From Thermoclostridium stercorarium subsp. stercorarium DSM 8532 (GTDB lineage Bacteria; Bacillota; Clostridia; DSM-8532): a DNA stretch of 64,000 bases. Positions 1-9,208 of this stretch are shown here, one piece after another. The notes under the pieces were generated by a model that worked only from the letters and a program-made list of their open reading frames with translations, searched no databases and had not been told where the DNA came from. Made by a program: the position numbers and the translations under genes. How positions within the stretch are numbered: the first letter of the stretch is position 1; every line of letters starts with the position of its first letter. Location of the stretch: contig NC_020134.1 in NCBI RefSeq assembly GCF_000331995.1, positions 967,465-1,031,464 of the forward strand. The letters run 5' to 3'.

Positions 1-1
1 G

Positions 2-1060
2 GCTCATATATGGTCTGGATATATGATGCCCCTTCTGAACGTCATTAATAACCTTGTTTTCACCGCTACCGCGATAACAGGAGGAATACTTGCGGTGAAT
101 TATAACCTTCCTGTCAGCACCGTGGTGAGTTTCCTGAGTTATTCAAAGCAATTTGCCCATCCTCTTAATTCCATTGCAGGCATGTTTAATACAATACAGT
201 CTGCTCTGGCGGGCGCGGAACGGGTTTTTGAGATTCTGGACAGTGAGGAGGAAGCGGCTGACCCGGAAGGTGCTGCTGATCTGGAGCATCCGAAAGGACA
301 TGTGGTGTTTGATAATGTGAGTTTTTCTTACAATAAAACAACTCCTGTATTGAGAAACATAAATTTCAGCGTAAAGGCGGGAGAAGTGATTGCGCTTGTC
401 GGCGAAACAGGCGCGGGAAAAACAACTATTGTGAATCTCCTGATGCGTTTTTATGATCCGGATGACGGAAGGATACTGATTGATAATAAGCCGATAACCG
501 GCATCAAACGAAACAGTCTCAGAAAATGCTTTTCGGTAGTGCTTCAGGACACATGCCTTTTTACCGGTACCATTATGGACAATATTCGCTATGCCAGAAA
601 GGACGCAACCGATGAAGAGGTAATCAGGGCTGCCAAAATAGCCCGAGCCCATGACTTTATTAGCAGATTGCCTAACGGGTATAATACTATGGTTTCGGGT
701 GCCACTGACAATTTAAGCCAGGGCCAGCGCCAGCTTATTGCAATTGCCCGCGCGGTGCTGTGCGACAGCCCTATATTAATACTGGACGAAGCAACCAGCA
801 GCGTTGATACGAAAACCGAGAAAGACATCCAGCGGGCCTTGGTTAACTTGATGAAAAACCGCACATGCTTTTTGATAGCTCACCGTCTGTCCACAATAAG
901 GGATGCCGATCATATTCTTGTTATCAGTGACGGAAGAATAGTGGAGAGCGGCAACCATGAAAGCCTTATGAACCAAAGAGGACAATATTATAAAATGGTA
1001 ATAAGCCAGATGGGCATTAACAGTCCGCTGTATAAAGACGTTTGTAAATCGGAGCTGTGA
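2..1060 (+). CDS. ABC exporter, fused permease/ATPase (3' part, truncated by window start)
   Basis: The frame is open to the first base, so the N-terminal part lies outside the window. What remains is the end of the six-helix membrane domain (hydrophobic first ~50 residues) and a full nucleotide-binding domain. Walker A is GETGAGKTT, the signature is LSQGQRQ, Walker B is ILILDEATSSVD and the switch His is in LIAHRLST. This is the MsbA/BmrA/MdlB-type exporter family (membrane domain fused to ATPase). Such proteins pump lipids, peptides or drugs; the substrate cannot be read here. The gene ends 42 bp before a response regulator on the same strand, so it may be under that two-component system or belong to the same resistance locus. 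A heterodimer partner, if any, would lie upstream. Confidence 0.9.
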   Translation, partial: AHIWSGYMMPLLNVINNLVFTATAITGGILAVNYNLPVSTVVSFLSYSKQFAHPLNSIAGMFNTIQSALAGAERVFEILDSEEEAADPEGAADLEHPKGHVVFDNVSFSYNKTTPVLRNINFSVKAGEVIALVGETGAGKTTIVNLLMRFYDPDDGRILIDNKPITGIKRNSLRKCFSVVLQDTCLFTGTIMDNIRYARKDATDEEVIRAAKIARAHDFISRLPNGYNTMVSGATDNLSQGQRQLIAIARAVLCDSPILILDEATSSVDTKTEKDIQRALVNLMKNRTCFLIAHRLSTIRDADHILVISDGRIVESGNHESLMNQRGQYYKMVISQMGINSPLYKDVCKSEL

Positions 1061-1102
1061 AGGGACAATGAACAGGACGGCTTTTACCACAGGAGGATTG
1101 CG

Positions 1103-1795
1103 ATGGTGGTTGATGAAAAACGGAACATTTTAGTGGTTGACGATGATGAAGATTTATGTAAATTACTTAAAGACTATCTGGAAAAACAGTCTTACAATGT
1201 GGATATTAAAAACAATGGAGTGGACGCATTGCTAAGTGTTTTAAAAAGAGAGTATGCCTTAATAGTTCTGGATATAATGATGCCTTTGCTTGACGGGCTT
1301 GACACGCTGAAAAAGATTCGGGAAACCAGTTCTGTGCCTGTTTTGATGCTTACGGCAAAAGCCGAAACCGAAGACAAGGTTAAAGGGCTGAATACAGGTG
1401 CGGACGATTACGGCGCCCGTGTTAACTCGCTTATCCGCCGGGCCACCGAATTTAATGCTGCGGGCGGAACTAAAAAGGGTATTTACGTTTTTGATAATTT
1501 GGAAATCGACGATATTCAGAAAAAAGTATTTTTAAACAGCAACGAAGTTAAGTTAAATCCAAAGGAATATCAGGTACTCCTATATCTGGCACAAAACGCC
1601 GGAAGGGTTTTTACTAAAAAACAGATATATGAGGCGGTATGGGAAGAACCTTATGAGTACGATGACAGCAATATTATGTCGGTTATAAGCAGATTGCGTT
1701 CCAAAATAGAATCCGTTTCAGGCGGGGAAAAGCATAAGTTTATTGAAACGGTGAAAGGAATGGGGTACCGTTTTGTTTCAGGTGGTAAAAAATGA
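1103..1795 (+). CDS. OmpR/VanR-type response regulator with a shortened receiver domain
   Basis: The 230-residue protein has an N-terminal receiver domain (acidic pair D13-D14, phospho-acceptor D57 in VLDIMMP, T84 in LMLTAK) and a C-terminal winged-helix DNA-binding domain (about residues 130-228, ending KGMGYRF). After GADDY (residues 99-103) the sequence jumps to GARVNSLIRR. The usual stretch of about eleven residues carrying the invariant Lys-Pro (xTKPFxxxEL) is absent, as if an in-frame deletion had occurred near base 1411. That lysine normally contacts the phosphoryl group, so phospho-switching is probably impaired. GGAGG precedes the ATG. The gene overlaps the histidine kinase by 4 bp (ATGA) and so is translationally coupled to it. 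By neighbours it probably controls the ABC genes on either side. Confidence 0.9.
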   Translation: MVVDEKRNILVVDDDEDLCKLLKDYLEKQSYNVDIKNNGVDALLSVLKREYALIVLDIMMPLLDGLDTLKKIRETSSVPVLMLTAKAETEDKVKGLNTGADDYGARVNSLIRRATEFNAAGGTKKGIYVFDNLEIDDIQKKVFLNSNEVKLNPKEYQVLLYLAQNAGRVFTKKQIYEAVWEEPYEYDDSNIMSVISRLRSKIESVSGGEKHKFIETVKGMGYRFVSGGKK

Positions 1796-2703
1796 TTGAA
1801 ACCGCTGTTATGATTGTGCTGGTTTGCGCCTGTATTTATTTGCTGTATAAGTATAAACAGTTGAAAGGCTCCGTTATGCGGGTGAGCAGGGAATTGGCGG
1901 AGATGGGTGAAGAAGAGTCTACAAGAAGAAAAATTTTAATCAGAAGGAATGCCCCTTTTTCTGAAATTGTATTTTCCATAAACGCAATTATTGATAAAAA
2001 AAACACCGAAATAGAAAAGCTGAAATTATCTGAAAAAGCCCACAGAAGTTTGTTGACGAATTTGGCCCATGACCTCAGGACGCCGCTTACGACACTTATA
2101 GGATATCTGGAAGCAATGGACATGGATCTGAACAGGGAAAAAAACGCAGAATATTTACAGACAGCCCTGAGCAAAGCAAAACAGTTAAAGGATAATGTCA
2201 ACCAGATTTTTGAATGGGCAAAGTTGTATTCAAACACCGATGAGTTAAACCTGAAAAGAACGGATTTGTCGGAGTATACCAGAATGGTTCTTATAGACTG
2301 GGTCCCCATTTTTGAGAAAAGAAATATTAATTATGATATTGACATCCCGGATTCCAGACTGGACGGGTATATTGATGAAATAAGCTATCAGACTGTTATA
2401 AACAATCTCATTAAGAACATAATTGAGCACGCCGACGCAAAGAATGTAAAGGTGCGGCTGACGGGTGAAGAAGAAAAAATAAAACTGGAAATATCTGATG
2501 ACGGTGTGGGTATAGATCCGGGTTTAAAGGAAAAGATATTTGAAGAGTTTTTCAAAGTCTCGGGGGCACGGGGCGGCACAGGAAGCGGTTTGGGCCTGTC
2601 CATAGTCAGGCTCCTTGTTGAAAAGCAGAAAGGAAATATTCTGGTAGACACCGGAAAAAACAAAGGCACCAGTTTTAAAATTACTTTTCCGCGGGTTGAA
2701 TAG
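1792..2703 (+). CDS. Sensor histidine kinase
   Basis: This 303-residue kinase has one N-terminal membrane segment (about residues 4-21) and no extracytoplasmic sensor domain. The phosphorylation site is the His in AHDLRTPL (around residue 94). The ATPase domain shows an N box (NNLIKNIIEHA), a G1 box (DDGVGID) and a G2 box (GTGSGLGLSI). Such short kinases usually sense through a partner membrane protein, often an ABC permease, in antimicrobial-peptide resistance loci. Its start overlaps the stop of the response regulator by 4 bp. A strong intrinsic terminator follows 12 bp after the stop. Kinase motifs look intact although the partner regulator is damaged. Confidence 0.93.
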   Translation: MIETAVMIVLVCACIYLLYKYKQLKGSVMRVSRELAEMGEEESTRRKILIRRNAPFSEIVFSINAIIDKKNTEIEKLKLSEKAHRSLLTNLAHDLRTPLTTLIGYLEAMDMDLNREKNAEYLQTALSKAKQLKDNVNQIFEWAKLYSNTDELNLKRTDLSEYTRMVLIDWVPIFEKRNINYDIDIPDSRLDGYIDEISYQTVINNLIKNIIEHADAKNVKVRLTGEEEKIKLEISDDGVGIDPGLKEKIFEEFFKVSGARGGTGSGLGLSIVRLLVEKQKGNILVDTGKNKGTSFKITFPRVE

Positions 2704-2714
2704 GTTTTTGGCCA

Positions 2715-2745
2715 AAAACCTCGACAAGATTTCGAGGTTTTTTTC
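2715..2745 (+). terminator. Intrinsic terminator after the two-component genes
   Basis: A perfect 10-bp stem (2715-2724 with 2732-2741) encloses a 7-nt loop and runs into an uninterrupted T tract. It separates the regulator/kinase pair from the following ABC transporter genes. Confidence 0.9.
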
Positions 2746-2837
2746 ATGCTTTTTTCAAGGCAGATACAAGGTTGTTGCAAGACTTATTGTTTATAATGGT
2801 TTCGAAAATAACAAAGAAGGAAGGATGGTTGTCTTAT

Positions 2838-3761
2838 ATGGGGGATTTTATAATAGAAACTAAAGGGCTGACAAAAAAATACGGAGAGCAGTATGCGGTT
2901 AAGAATGTGAACATGCATGTAAAAAAGAATACCATATACGGTTTATTGGGAAGGAACGGAGCCGGAAAAACAACCGTCATGAAAATGCTGCTTGGTATTG
3001 TAAAGCCCACATCGGGAGAAATCAGGATCTTTGGTAAAGATATAAAAAACAATGAAAGGGAAATTCTCCCGCGAATCGGAAATTTAATTGAAAGACCCGG
3101 ATTTTATCCGAACTTGACCGGCACGGAAAATCTGAAAATATTTGCAGAGCTCAGGGGAATTCCGCAGAAAGACGCAGTTGAAAAAGCTTTGGATTTGGTA
3201 TCCCTCCCTTATAAGGAAAAAAAACTTTTCGGTGAGTATTCGTTAGGAATGAAACAAAGGTTGGGAATAGCTCTGGCGATAATGCATGATCCGGAACTGC
3301 TCATTCTGGATGAACCTATAAACGGTCTGGATCCCATTGGAATTGCGGAGATGAGAAAACTGCTGAGGGATTTGTGTGATAAAAAGGGAAAAACAATTAT
3401 AATATCCAGCCATATTTTGTCTGAAATTGAGATGATATCGGACGATATAGGCATTATTGACAACGGCGTGCTTATCGAAGAGGCGTCAATTTCAGACTTG
3501 AAAAATAAAAACAGGAAAAGCATCGGATTTTGCGTATCGGATACAAACAGGGCGGCGGCTCTGCTTGAAGACGAATTCGGTATTAGAAACTATGGAGTAA
3601 GTTCCGAAGATAAAATTTTTGTCTATGATTTTTCCTGCGACGTATCCACGCTGATTAAGGCGTTTGTCAAAAACGACATTGACGTTTATGATGCTCATGT
3701 TTACGAGAACAGCCTGGAAGATTATTTTAAAAAGATTACCGGGGGTGTTGGAATTGCTTAG
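2838..3761 (+). CDS. ABC transporter ATPase, BcrA/LanF-type (bacteriocin or bacitracin immunity)
   Basis: The 307-residue ATPase has Walker A GRNGAGKTT, signature YSLGMKQR, Walker B LLILDEP and switch His in IISSHIL. A C-terminal extension of about 90 residues follows the core, as in BcrA/LanF proteins that drive ABC-2 permeases and protect against lantibiotics or bacitracin. I chose the ATG at 2838, which lies 12 nt after AAGGAAGGA. An upstream in-frame extension to 2772 would place coding sequence over the Shine-Dalgarno. The 3' end overlaps the permease start by 8 bp. Context (two-component pair upstream, two permease genes downstream) supports self-protection or peptide sensing. No peptide biosynthesis gene is visible, so the substrate is open. 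Confidence 0.88.
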   Translation: MGDFIIETKGLTKKYGEQYAVKNVNMHVKKNTIYGLLGRNGAGKTTVMKMLLGIVKPTSGEIRIFGKDIKNNEREILPRIGNLIERPGFYPNLTGTENLKIFAELRGIPQKDAVEKALDLVSLPYKEKKLFGEYSLGMKQRLGIALAIMHDPELLILDEPINGLDPIGIAEMRKLLRDLCDKKGKTIIISSHILSEIEMISDDIGIIDNGVLIEEASISDLKNKNRKSIGFCVSDTNRAAALLEDEFGIRNYGVSSEDKIFVYDFSCDVSTLIKAFVKNDIDVYDAHVYENSLEDYFKKITGGVGIA

Positions 3762-4548
3762 CCTGATAAAATGTGAGTTTGTCAAACTTAAGAGAAGAAA
3801 GATAATTTATGCCGTTTTTCTTTCGGCAATGCTTTTTCCCGCGGGATTGTCGCTGCTGTTAAAAATGCCCCGGTTTGCCGGAAGGTATGGCAGTCCGGCC
3901 GAACTTTATGATGAACTTTATATTAGTTCTGTAGGATTTGGCATACAGTTTTTATTGCCTGTTGTACTCGGTATACTTTCATCGGTATTGTTTTTCACTG
4001 AACGGGATAATGACACTTTTAAAGCGCTGCGAACCGTTCCCGTTACCAGCAGGCAGCTTGTGCTGGCCAAAATCGGGGTGCTCATGATAAGCAGTGTTCT
4101 TTATGCGTTTGTCACACATTTAACAATAGCAATATTTGGGAGTATGTTTTTTACTTACAATGACTGTCCGGGTTACGCTCTTTTAACACTTTGTAACGGC
4201 ATATTCATAGCCATGGGTACTCTGCCGCTGGTTATTCTGAATGTAACGGTCGCAAGGACGTATGTTTTCTCAGTTCTTTTAACGATATTTTACACCGTTA
4301 TAAGTTTTTTTATCATTCCATTATATCCGGTTGTTCCCAAAATTGTATATCAAATTGTACCAATTACGACAACTACCTTCTGGACGGCGGGAATTCTTGG
4401 TAAAATCGGAAAGGTTAATCTGGAACTGTATGGAGCTGAATTAAGGGATGCAATCCCTTCAACGTTAAATATGTGTATTTATATGGCCATAGTCGGGACG
4501 GTATCGGCAATAGTTATGGTAAAGTTGTATGAAAGGTGGGAAAACTGA
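3754..4548 (+). CDS. ABC-2 type permease, LanE/MutE-like
   Basis: This 264-residue protein starts with a charged segment (IKCEFVKLKRRK) before the first membrane helix and contains about six hydrophobic segments. That is the layout of the permeases paired with BcrA/LanF ATPases. The TTG at 3754 is preferred because GGGGGTG lies 6-8 nt upstream. GTG 3745 is a possible but less well spaced alternative. It overlaps the ATPase gene by 8 bp, which indicates coupled translation and a shared complex in the cytoplasmic membrane. Its stop codon overlaps the ATG of the next, broken permease gene by one base. Confidence 0.8.
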   Translation: MLSLIKCEFVKLKRRKIIYAVFLSAMLFPAGLSLLLKMPRFAGRYGSPAELYDELYISSVGFGIQFLLPVVLGILSSVLFFTERDNDTFKALRTVPVTSRQLVLAKIGVLMISSVLYAFVTHLTIAIFGSMFFTYNDCPGYALLTLCNGIFIAMGTLPLVILNVTVARTYVFSVLLTIFYTVISFFIIPLYPVVPKIVYQIVPITTTTFWTAGILGKIGKVNLELYGAELRDAIPSTLNMCIYMAIVGTVSAIVMVKLYERWEN

Positions 4549-4977
4549 TGCTTCACACTAATTGCCTATGTATTATCAACTTTCGGCGGTTTAACCCCGG
4601 AACTGTTGTTCAGATCCTTCTGGCAGATTACGTTGTTTAATTTGTTTATATATATAGGCATTACCCCTGTTATAGCCTTTGCGGCCAAGGCAGGGATAAA
4701 CCATTTAATGTCGGTTATTTTTGCCTTTGTATTGGGATATTCATCAATGTTCACAAGCGGCAGTAAGCTTCTTCTGAATATTTATCCCGTAACGGCGGGT
4801 CTGTCGGTTATAGGTTTCAGAGGTTACAATCCTGCTGTAGGAAACATGTTTAATCCCAGCCTTTCTGTTGTTTCACTGATATTAACGGCATTTTTAACGT
4901 TCTGCATCGTGGTTTCAACCACGCAAACCGAAAAAACTCAAAGAAAAACCAAGTCCAAACCCAGGAGGGGATGGTAG
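4548..4977 (+). pseudogene. Second ABC-2 permease (LanG-like), truncated remnant
   Basis: An ATG overlapping the previous stop (4546-4550) opens a frame that ends after about 30 codons. The recognisable permease sequence lies in another frame, which is open from about 4549 to 4977. It encodes three to four hydrophobic segments (for example TLFNLFIYIGITPVIAF and NIYPVTAGLSVIGF) plus a basic tail. Only about 140 of the usual ~240 residues are present and the N-terminal half is missing, so a deletion joined the start codon out of frame to the C-terminal half. An internal ATG at 4606 could still give a 123-residue fragment. A half transporter is unlikely to work. Alternatively, this is a sequencing or assembly deletion. 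Confidence 0.65.
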
Positions 4978-5020
4978 AGAAAAAGATTAGGGCTAAAACA
5001 TTAAAATATATCCTGCCATC

Positions 5021-5080
5021 TTGCATTATTATGGCGCATGGGTTAAACTTATTAATGTGGACTTATTAAGATAAGTTTAA
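5021..5080 (+). promoter_or_regulatory. xyl operon promoter with inverted-repeat operator
   Basis: A plausible sigma-A promoter reads TTGCAT (5021-5026), 17 bp, TAAACT (5044-5049). Overlapping the -10 is a perfect inverted repeat: TTAAACTTAT at 5043-5052 and ATAAGTTTAA at 5071-5080, with an 18-bp spacer. The spacer also holds a second copy of ACTTATTA (5047-5054 and 5061-5068). The position fits a repressor site, and the ROK regulator encoded in the operon is the obvious candidate ligand. Binding by it is inferred. Confidence 0.65.
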
Positions 5081-5103
5081 AAAGTGTCGGAGGTGAATGA
5101 AAA

Positions 5104-6630
5104 ATGGCTTATCTATTAGGCGTGGATATTGGAACATCAGGCACGAAAACGGTGTTATTTGACGAAACGGGTAATACCGTGGCCAGCGACCTGCAGGAGT
5201 ATCCGCTGTATCAGCCTAAGAACGGCTGGGCCGAACAGGATCCCGAAGACTGGTGGCGAGCCACCTATACGTCGATAAGAAATGTATTGGCCAAAAGCGG
5301 TGTTTCGCCTGACGAAGTAAAAGGTGTAGGCTTGTCCGGGCAGATGCACGGTGCGGTGTTGCTGGACAAGGATAATCAGGTTCTTAGAAGGGCCATTATC
5401 TGGTGTGATCAGAGAAGCAGTGCGGAATGTGAGCAAATTACCGAACTGATAGGGGCAAAAAGGCTTATTGAAATTACCGCAAACCCCGCTTTAACAGGTT
5501 TTACCGCATCAAAGGTAATGTGGGTGAAAAACAACGAGCCTGAAATTTTCGACAAAGTAAGAAAAATCCTTTTGCCGAAGGACTATGTACGTTTTTGCCT
5601 GACAGGAGAGTTTGCAACCGAAGTATCCGATGCGAGCGGAATGCAGTTTCTGGATGTTCCCAACAGATGCTGGAGCGATGAAGTGATAAGTAAACTTGGC
5701 CTTGACAAGTCAATGCTGGGTAAGGTTTATGAATCCCAGGAAATTACAGGAACCATCCACAGCAAAGCCGCTGAACTGACAGGCCTTAAAGTCGGGACCC
5801 CTGTGGTTGGCGGTGCAGGCGATCAGGCGGCAGGCGCTGTTGGCAACGGTATTGTAAAGAAAGGCATTATCTCTTCGACTATCGGAACCTCCGGCGTTGT
5901 TTTTGCTTACAGTGATGATGTCAATATCGATCCTCTGGGACGTGTTCATACATTCTGTCATGCCGTGCCGAACAAATGGCACATCATGGGCGTCACTCAG
6001 GGTGCGGGGCTTTCCCTCCAGTGGTTCAGAAACAATTTCTGCAGGGAAGAGATTGCAACGGCTGAACTTATGGGTGTAGATCCATACTATCTTATGGATC
6101 AAGCCGCAGAAAAAGTTGAGCCGGGAAGCAATGGGATTATATATCTGCCGTATCTGATGGGAGAACGCACTCCGCATCTGGATCCCGACTGCCGCGGAGT
6201 CTTTTTCGGCCTTTCCGCGAAGCATACAAAACGGGAGATGATCCGCGCAGTAATGGAGGGCGTGGTATACAGCCTGAGGGATTGTCTTGAGATTATTGAA
6301 GGGCTTGGCGTTGAAATCAGCCAGGTAAGAGCGTCGGGAGGCGGCGGAAAGAGCCCGTTGTGGCGCCAGATGCAGGCAGATGTGTTCAACCGTGACATAT
6401 GTACGATTAATGCAAGCGAAGGTCCTGCTTTCGGCGTGGCACTTCTCGCAGGTGTCGGCGCAGGAGTTTACAGGAGCGTGGAAGAGGCCTGCGAAGCCAC
6501 AATAAAGGTTAAGTCAACTCAGAAGCCAAATACGGCAGCCCATGAAAAATACAATGGGTATTACAAATTATACAGGAAATTATACACATCGCTGAAGGAC
6601 GATTTTAAGACGCTGGCTAAGTTGGTATAA
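5104..6630 (+). CDS. xylB: Xylulokinase
   Basis: This FGGY-family sugar kinase of 508 residues phosphorylates D-xylulose to xylulose 5-phosphate with ATP, feeding the pentose phosphate pathway. The N-terminal phosphate loop is DIGTSGTKT. The GQMHG motif (residues 80-84) is typical of xylulokinases. The catalytic Asp is D240 in GGAGDQAAGA. The C-terminal ATP-binding region contains RASGGGGKSPLW. Length is normal for the family. CGGAGGTGA lies 6 nt before the ATG. It is the first gene of a xylB-regulator-xylA operon and sits just downstream of the promoter/operator at 5021-5080. Confidence 0.95.
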   Translation: MAYLLGVDIGTSGTKTVLFDETGNTVASDLQEYPLYQPKNGWAEQDPEDWWRATYTSIRNVLAKSGVSPDEVKGVGLSGQMHGAVLLDKDNQVLRRAIIWCDQRSSAECEQITELIGAKRLIEITANPALTGFTASKVMWVKNNEPEIFDKVRKILLPKDYVRFCLTGEFATEVSDASGMQFLDVPNRCWSDEVISKLGLDKSMLGKVYESQEITGTIHSKAAELTGLKVGTPVVGGAGDQAAGAVGNGIVKKGIISSTIGTSGVVFAYSDDVNIDPLGRVHTFCHAVPNKWHIMGVTQGAGLSLQWFRNNFCREEIATAELMGVDPYYLMDQAAEKVEPGSNGIIYLPYLMGERTPHLDPDCRGVFFGLSAKHTKREMIRAVMEGVVYSLRDCLEIIEGLGVEISQVRASGGGGKSPLWRQMQADVFNRDICTINASEGPAFGVALLAGVGAGVYRSVEEACEATIKVKSTQKPNTAAHEKYNGYYKLYRKLYTSLKDDFKTLAKLV

Positions 6631-6635
6631 AGGCT

Positions 6636-7835
6636 ATGGCTAAGAAAATAACGGGTAATAATCAGTATCTTAAGGAACTTAATAAAGCTATCATCTTGGA
6701 TCTGATCAGGAAGAACAAAAGGCTGTCCCGCAAGGAACTGGCCGATTTGACAGGCCTTTCCCCTACGGCGTGCGGCAGCATCACCCGCGAGCTTATAAAG
6801 GAAGGTTTTTTGCACGAAACAGGGCAGGGAGAATCCACAGGCGGAAGAAAACCGGTGATGCTTGAGTTAAAGCCAAATTCGTACTTTGCTGTCGGCTTTG
6901 ATATTGGTATGACCGAATTGAAAATGGTAATAGCCGATATTACCGCCAATATTCTCGTGCAGAAGAGTTTTGAATACGGCCGGGGTATAACTGCTGACGA
7001 GGTTGTTAAACTTATCGGCGAAAAGTTTTATGAAACCGTCGCCGGTGAAAAATTGGACGTGGACAGGTTTATCGGCTGCGGATTGTCCATTCCCGGTATT
7101 CTGGAAAGGAAAACAAACAAGGTTGTCATAGCACCAAACCTGTCCTGGAGTGAAGTGGACCTGGATTCGAAAATAAGTAAAATCCTGAACTTGCCGGTAT
7201 ACATAGAGAACGAAGCAATGTGTTCGGCAATTTGCGAACACTGGATTGGAAAATGCTCAAATGTTGAAAACTTTGTTTGCATAAACATTGAATCGGGAAT
7301 TGGAGCAGGCATATTCATCGGGGAATCGGTTTATCGCGGGTACAGCGGCAGCGCAGGGGAGATAGGGCATTTGATTGTAAAGGAAAACGGCAGGCAATGC
7401 GGCTGCGGAAACAGGGGATGCCTTGAAACCTACGCATCTGTCCGCCATATGCTTGAAGAAATAAATGACAAAATTCAGCACGGGTATTCTTCCGAGGTAA
7501 TCCGCCCCGGAACGGGTGCACTTACATGGGAACGGGTGATTGACGCTGCATATAAAGGGGATGAACTGTGCATAGAAGTGCTTAACAAAGGTGCAAAATA
7601 TGTTGGTTATGCGGTGGCTTTCCTAATCAACACATTAAATCCCGAGGCAATTGTCCTTGGTAAATGTTTTGCTGATTATGCTCCGCTGGTAATGGACACG
7701 TTAATAGGAACGGTAAATGAAAAAGCCCTTAAATATCCGTTATCGAAAGTTAAAATTCTCACTTCGGAATTCGGCATGAATTCTTCTGCGCTGGGCGCGG
7801 CAATGATTCCGATACGGAAAGTTTTCGGAAAGTAA
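6636..7835 (+). CDS. xylR: ROK-family transcriptional regulator (XylR-type)
   Basis: This 399-residue protein has an N-terminal winged helix-turn-helix (about residues 20-70: LSRKELADLTGLSPTACGSI) and a C-terminal ROK sugar-kinase-like domain. The domain has the phosphate-loop-like DIGMTELKMV and the zinc-binding CGCGNRGCLE segment. ROK XylR proteins repress xylose genes and release DNA on binding xylose. The gene starts 5 bp after xylB and ends 47 bp before xylA, all on one strand, so it is probably co-transcribed and autoregulated. The expected target is the inverted repeat at 5043-5080. The Shine-Dalgarno is weak (AAAGG), which may keep repressor levels low. Xylose as effector is inferred from neighbours. 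Confidence 0.88.
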   Translation: MAKKITGNNQYLKELNKAIILDLIRKNKRLSRKELADLTGLSPTACGSITRELIKEGFLHETGQGESTGGRKPVMLELKPNSYFAVGFDIGMTELKMVIADITANILVQKSFEYGRGITADEVVKLIGEKFYETVAGEKLDVDRFIGCGLSIPGILERKTNKVVIAPNLSWSEVDLDSKISKILNLPVYIENEAMCSAICEHWIGKCSNVENFVCINIESGIGAGIFIGESVYRGYSGSAGEIGHLIVKENGRQCGCGNRGCLETYASVRHMLEEINDKIQHGYSSEVIRPGTGALTWERVIDAAYKGDELCIEVLNKGAKYVGYAVAFLINTLNPEAIVLGKCFADYAPLVMDTLIGTVNEKALKYPLSKVKILTSEFGMNSSALGAAMIPIRKVFGK

Positions 7836-7882
7836 ATCAGCCTTACTGTGGCTGAAAAAATATTAACGGGAGGTCAGTAAAT

Positions 7883-9208
7883 ATGAGTGAATTTTTTAAA
7901 AACATACCGAAAATAAAATACGAAGGCCCCAAATCTGACAATCCTCTGGCATTTAAGTTTTACAACCCCGACGAAGTAATCGGCGGAAAAACGATGAAGG
8001 AGCACCTCCGTTTTTCGGTGGCATACTGGCATACATTACAGGGAAGAGGCAGCGATCCTTTCGGGTTGGACGGCACGGCAATAAGACCATGGGATAACAT
8101 TACCGATCCGATGGATTTGGCAAGGGCAAAAGTTGACGCTATCTTCGAATTTTGTGAGAAGCTCGATGTGCCGTTCTTCTGTTTCCATGACAGGGATATA
8201 GCTCCTGAAGCCGACAACCTCAGGGAAACAAACAGACGTCTTGATGAGATTGTGGCCCGCATAAAGGACAGAATGAAGGACAGTAATGTCAAACTACTTT
8301 GGGGTACCACGAATGCTTTCGGCCACAGACGCTTTACCCATGGTGCGGCAACATCAAACAACGCTGCGGTTTTTGCCTATGCAGCGGCCCAGGTTAAGAA
8401 AGCCATGGAAATTACAAAGGAACTCGGCGGTCAAAACTATGTATTCTGGGGTGGCCGTGAAGGATATGAAACACTGCTGAATACCGACATGAAACTCGAA
8501 CTTGACAATTTTGCCCGTTTCCTGCGCATGGCCGTTGATTACAAGAAGGAAATCGGGTTTGACGGACAGCTGCTGATTGAGCCCAAGCCAAAAGAACCCA
8601 CAAAGCATCAGTATGACTTTGATGCTGCGACGGTTATAGGATTCCTGAAAATGCACGGCCTTGACAAGGACTTCAAACTGAACATTGAAGCAAACCATGC
8701 AACTCTTGCAGGCCATACTTTCCAGCATGATTTACGCGTGGCAAGGATCCATGACATGCTCGGCAGTATAGATGCCAATCAGGGTGACCTGCTTCTCGGC
8801 TGGGATACCGACCAATTCCCGACAAACATTTATGAAACAACGCTGGCTATGATGGAAGTCATTAAAATGGGAGGATTTACGAAAGGCGGTCTGAACTTTG
8901 ACGCGAAGGTAAGAAGAGGATCCTTTGAGCCCGTTGACCTGTTCTATGGCCATATAGCCGGTATGGACGCATTTGCCCTTGGGTTCAAGGTGGCTTATAA
9001 GATTGTGCAGGACGGAATTTTCGACAAGTTTATTGAAGAGCGTTATGCAAGCTTCAGAACGGGTATCGGTAAGGACATTGTAGAGGGTAAAGTAGGGTTC
9101 AAGGAGCTTGAGGCGTATGTCCTTGAACACGGCGAACCTGAAATTACGTCAGGAAGACAGGAAATGCTGGAAGCAATACTCAACCAGTATATCCTTGGTG
9201 TAAGATAA
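7883..9208 (+). CDS. xylA: Xylose isomerase
   Basis: This 441-residue cytoplasmic enzyme converts D-xylose to D-xylulose using two divalent metal ions. It has the long N-terminal form (class II) found in Clostridia and Bacteroidetes. The active-site His is in [10 protein letters not shown]. The family signature [10 protein letters not shown] and the metal-binding [14 protein letters not shown] are present. GGGAGGTC precedes the ATG. It is the last gene of the xyl operon, followed directly by a strong terminator. A small 6-bp stem (7837-7842 with 7850-7855) lies between the regulator and xylA. It has no T run and might adjust relative expression. Confidence 0.96.
   Translation: MSEFFKNIPKIKYEGPKSDNPLAFKFYNPDEVIGGKTMKEHLRFSVAYWHTLQGRGSDPFGLDGTAIRPWDNITDPMDLARAKVDAIFEFCEKLDVPFFCFHDRDIAPEADNLRETNRRLDEIVARIKDRMKDSNVKLLWGTTNAFGHRRFTHGAATSNNAAVFAYAAAQVKKAMEITKELGGQNYVFWGGREGYETLLNTDMKLELDNFARFLRMAVDYKKEIGFDGQLLIEPKPKEPTKHQYDFDAATVIGFLKMHGLDKDFKLNIEANHATLAGHTFQHDLRVARIHDMLGSIDANQGDLLLGWDTDQFPTNIYETTLAMMEVIKMGGFTKGGLNFDAKVRRGSFEPVDLFYGHIAGMDAFALGFKVAYKIVQDGIFDKFIEERYASFRTGIGKDIVEGKVGFKELEAYVLEHGEPEITSGRQEMLEAILNQYILGVR

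Noticed and set aside
143-652. A 169-codon minus-strand frame opposite the ABC exporter
   Set aside because: It is antisense to an unmistakable nucleotide-binding domain, has no ribosome binding site and no family resemblance.
7837-7855. Short hairpin between the ROK regulator and xylA
   Set aside because: It has a 6-bp stem and no T tract, so it is too weak to call a terminator; mentioned only as possible fine control.
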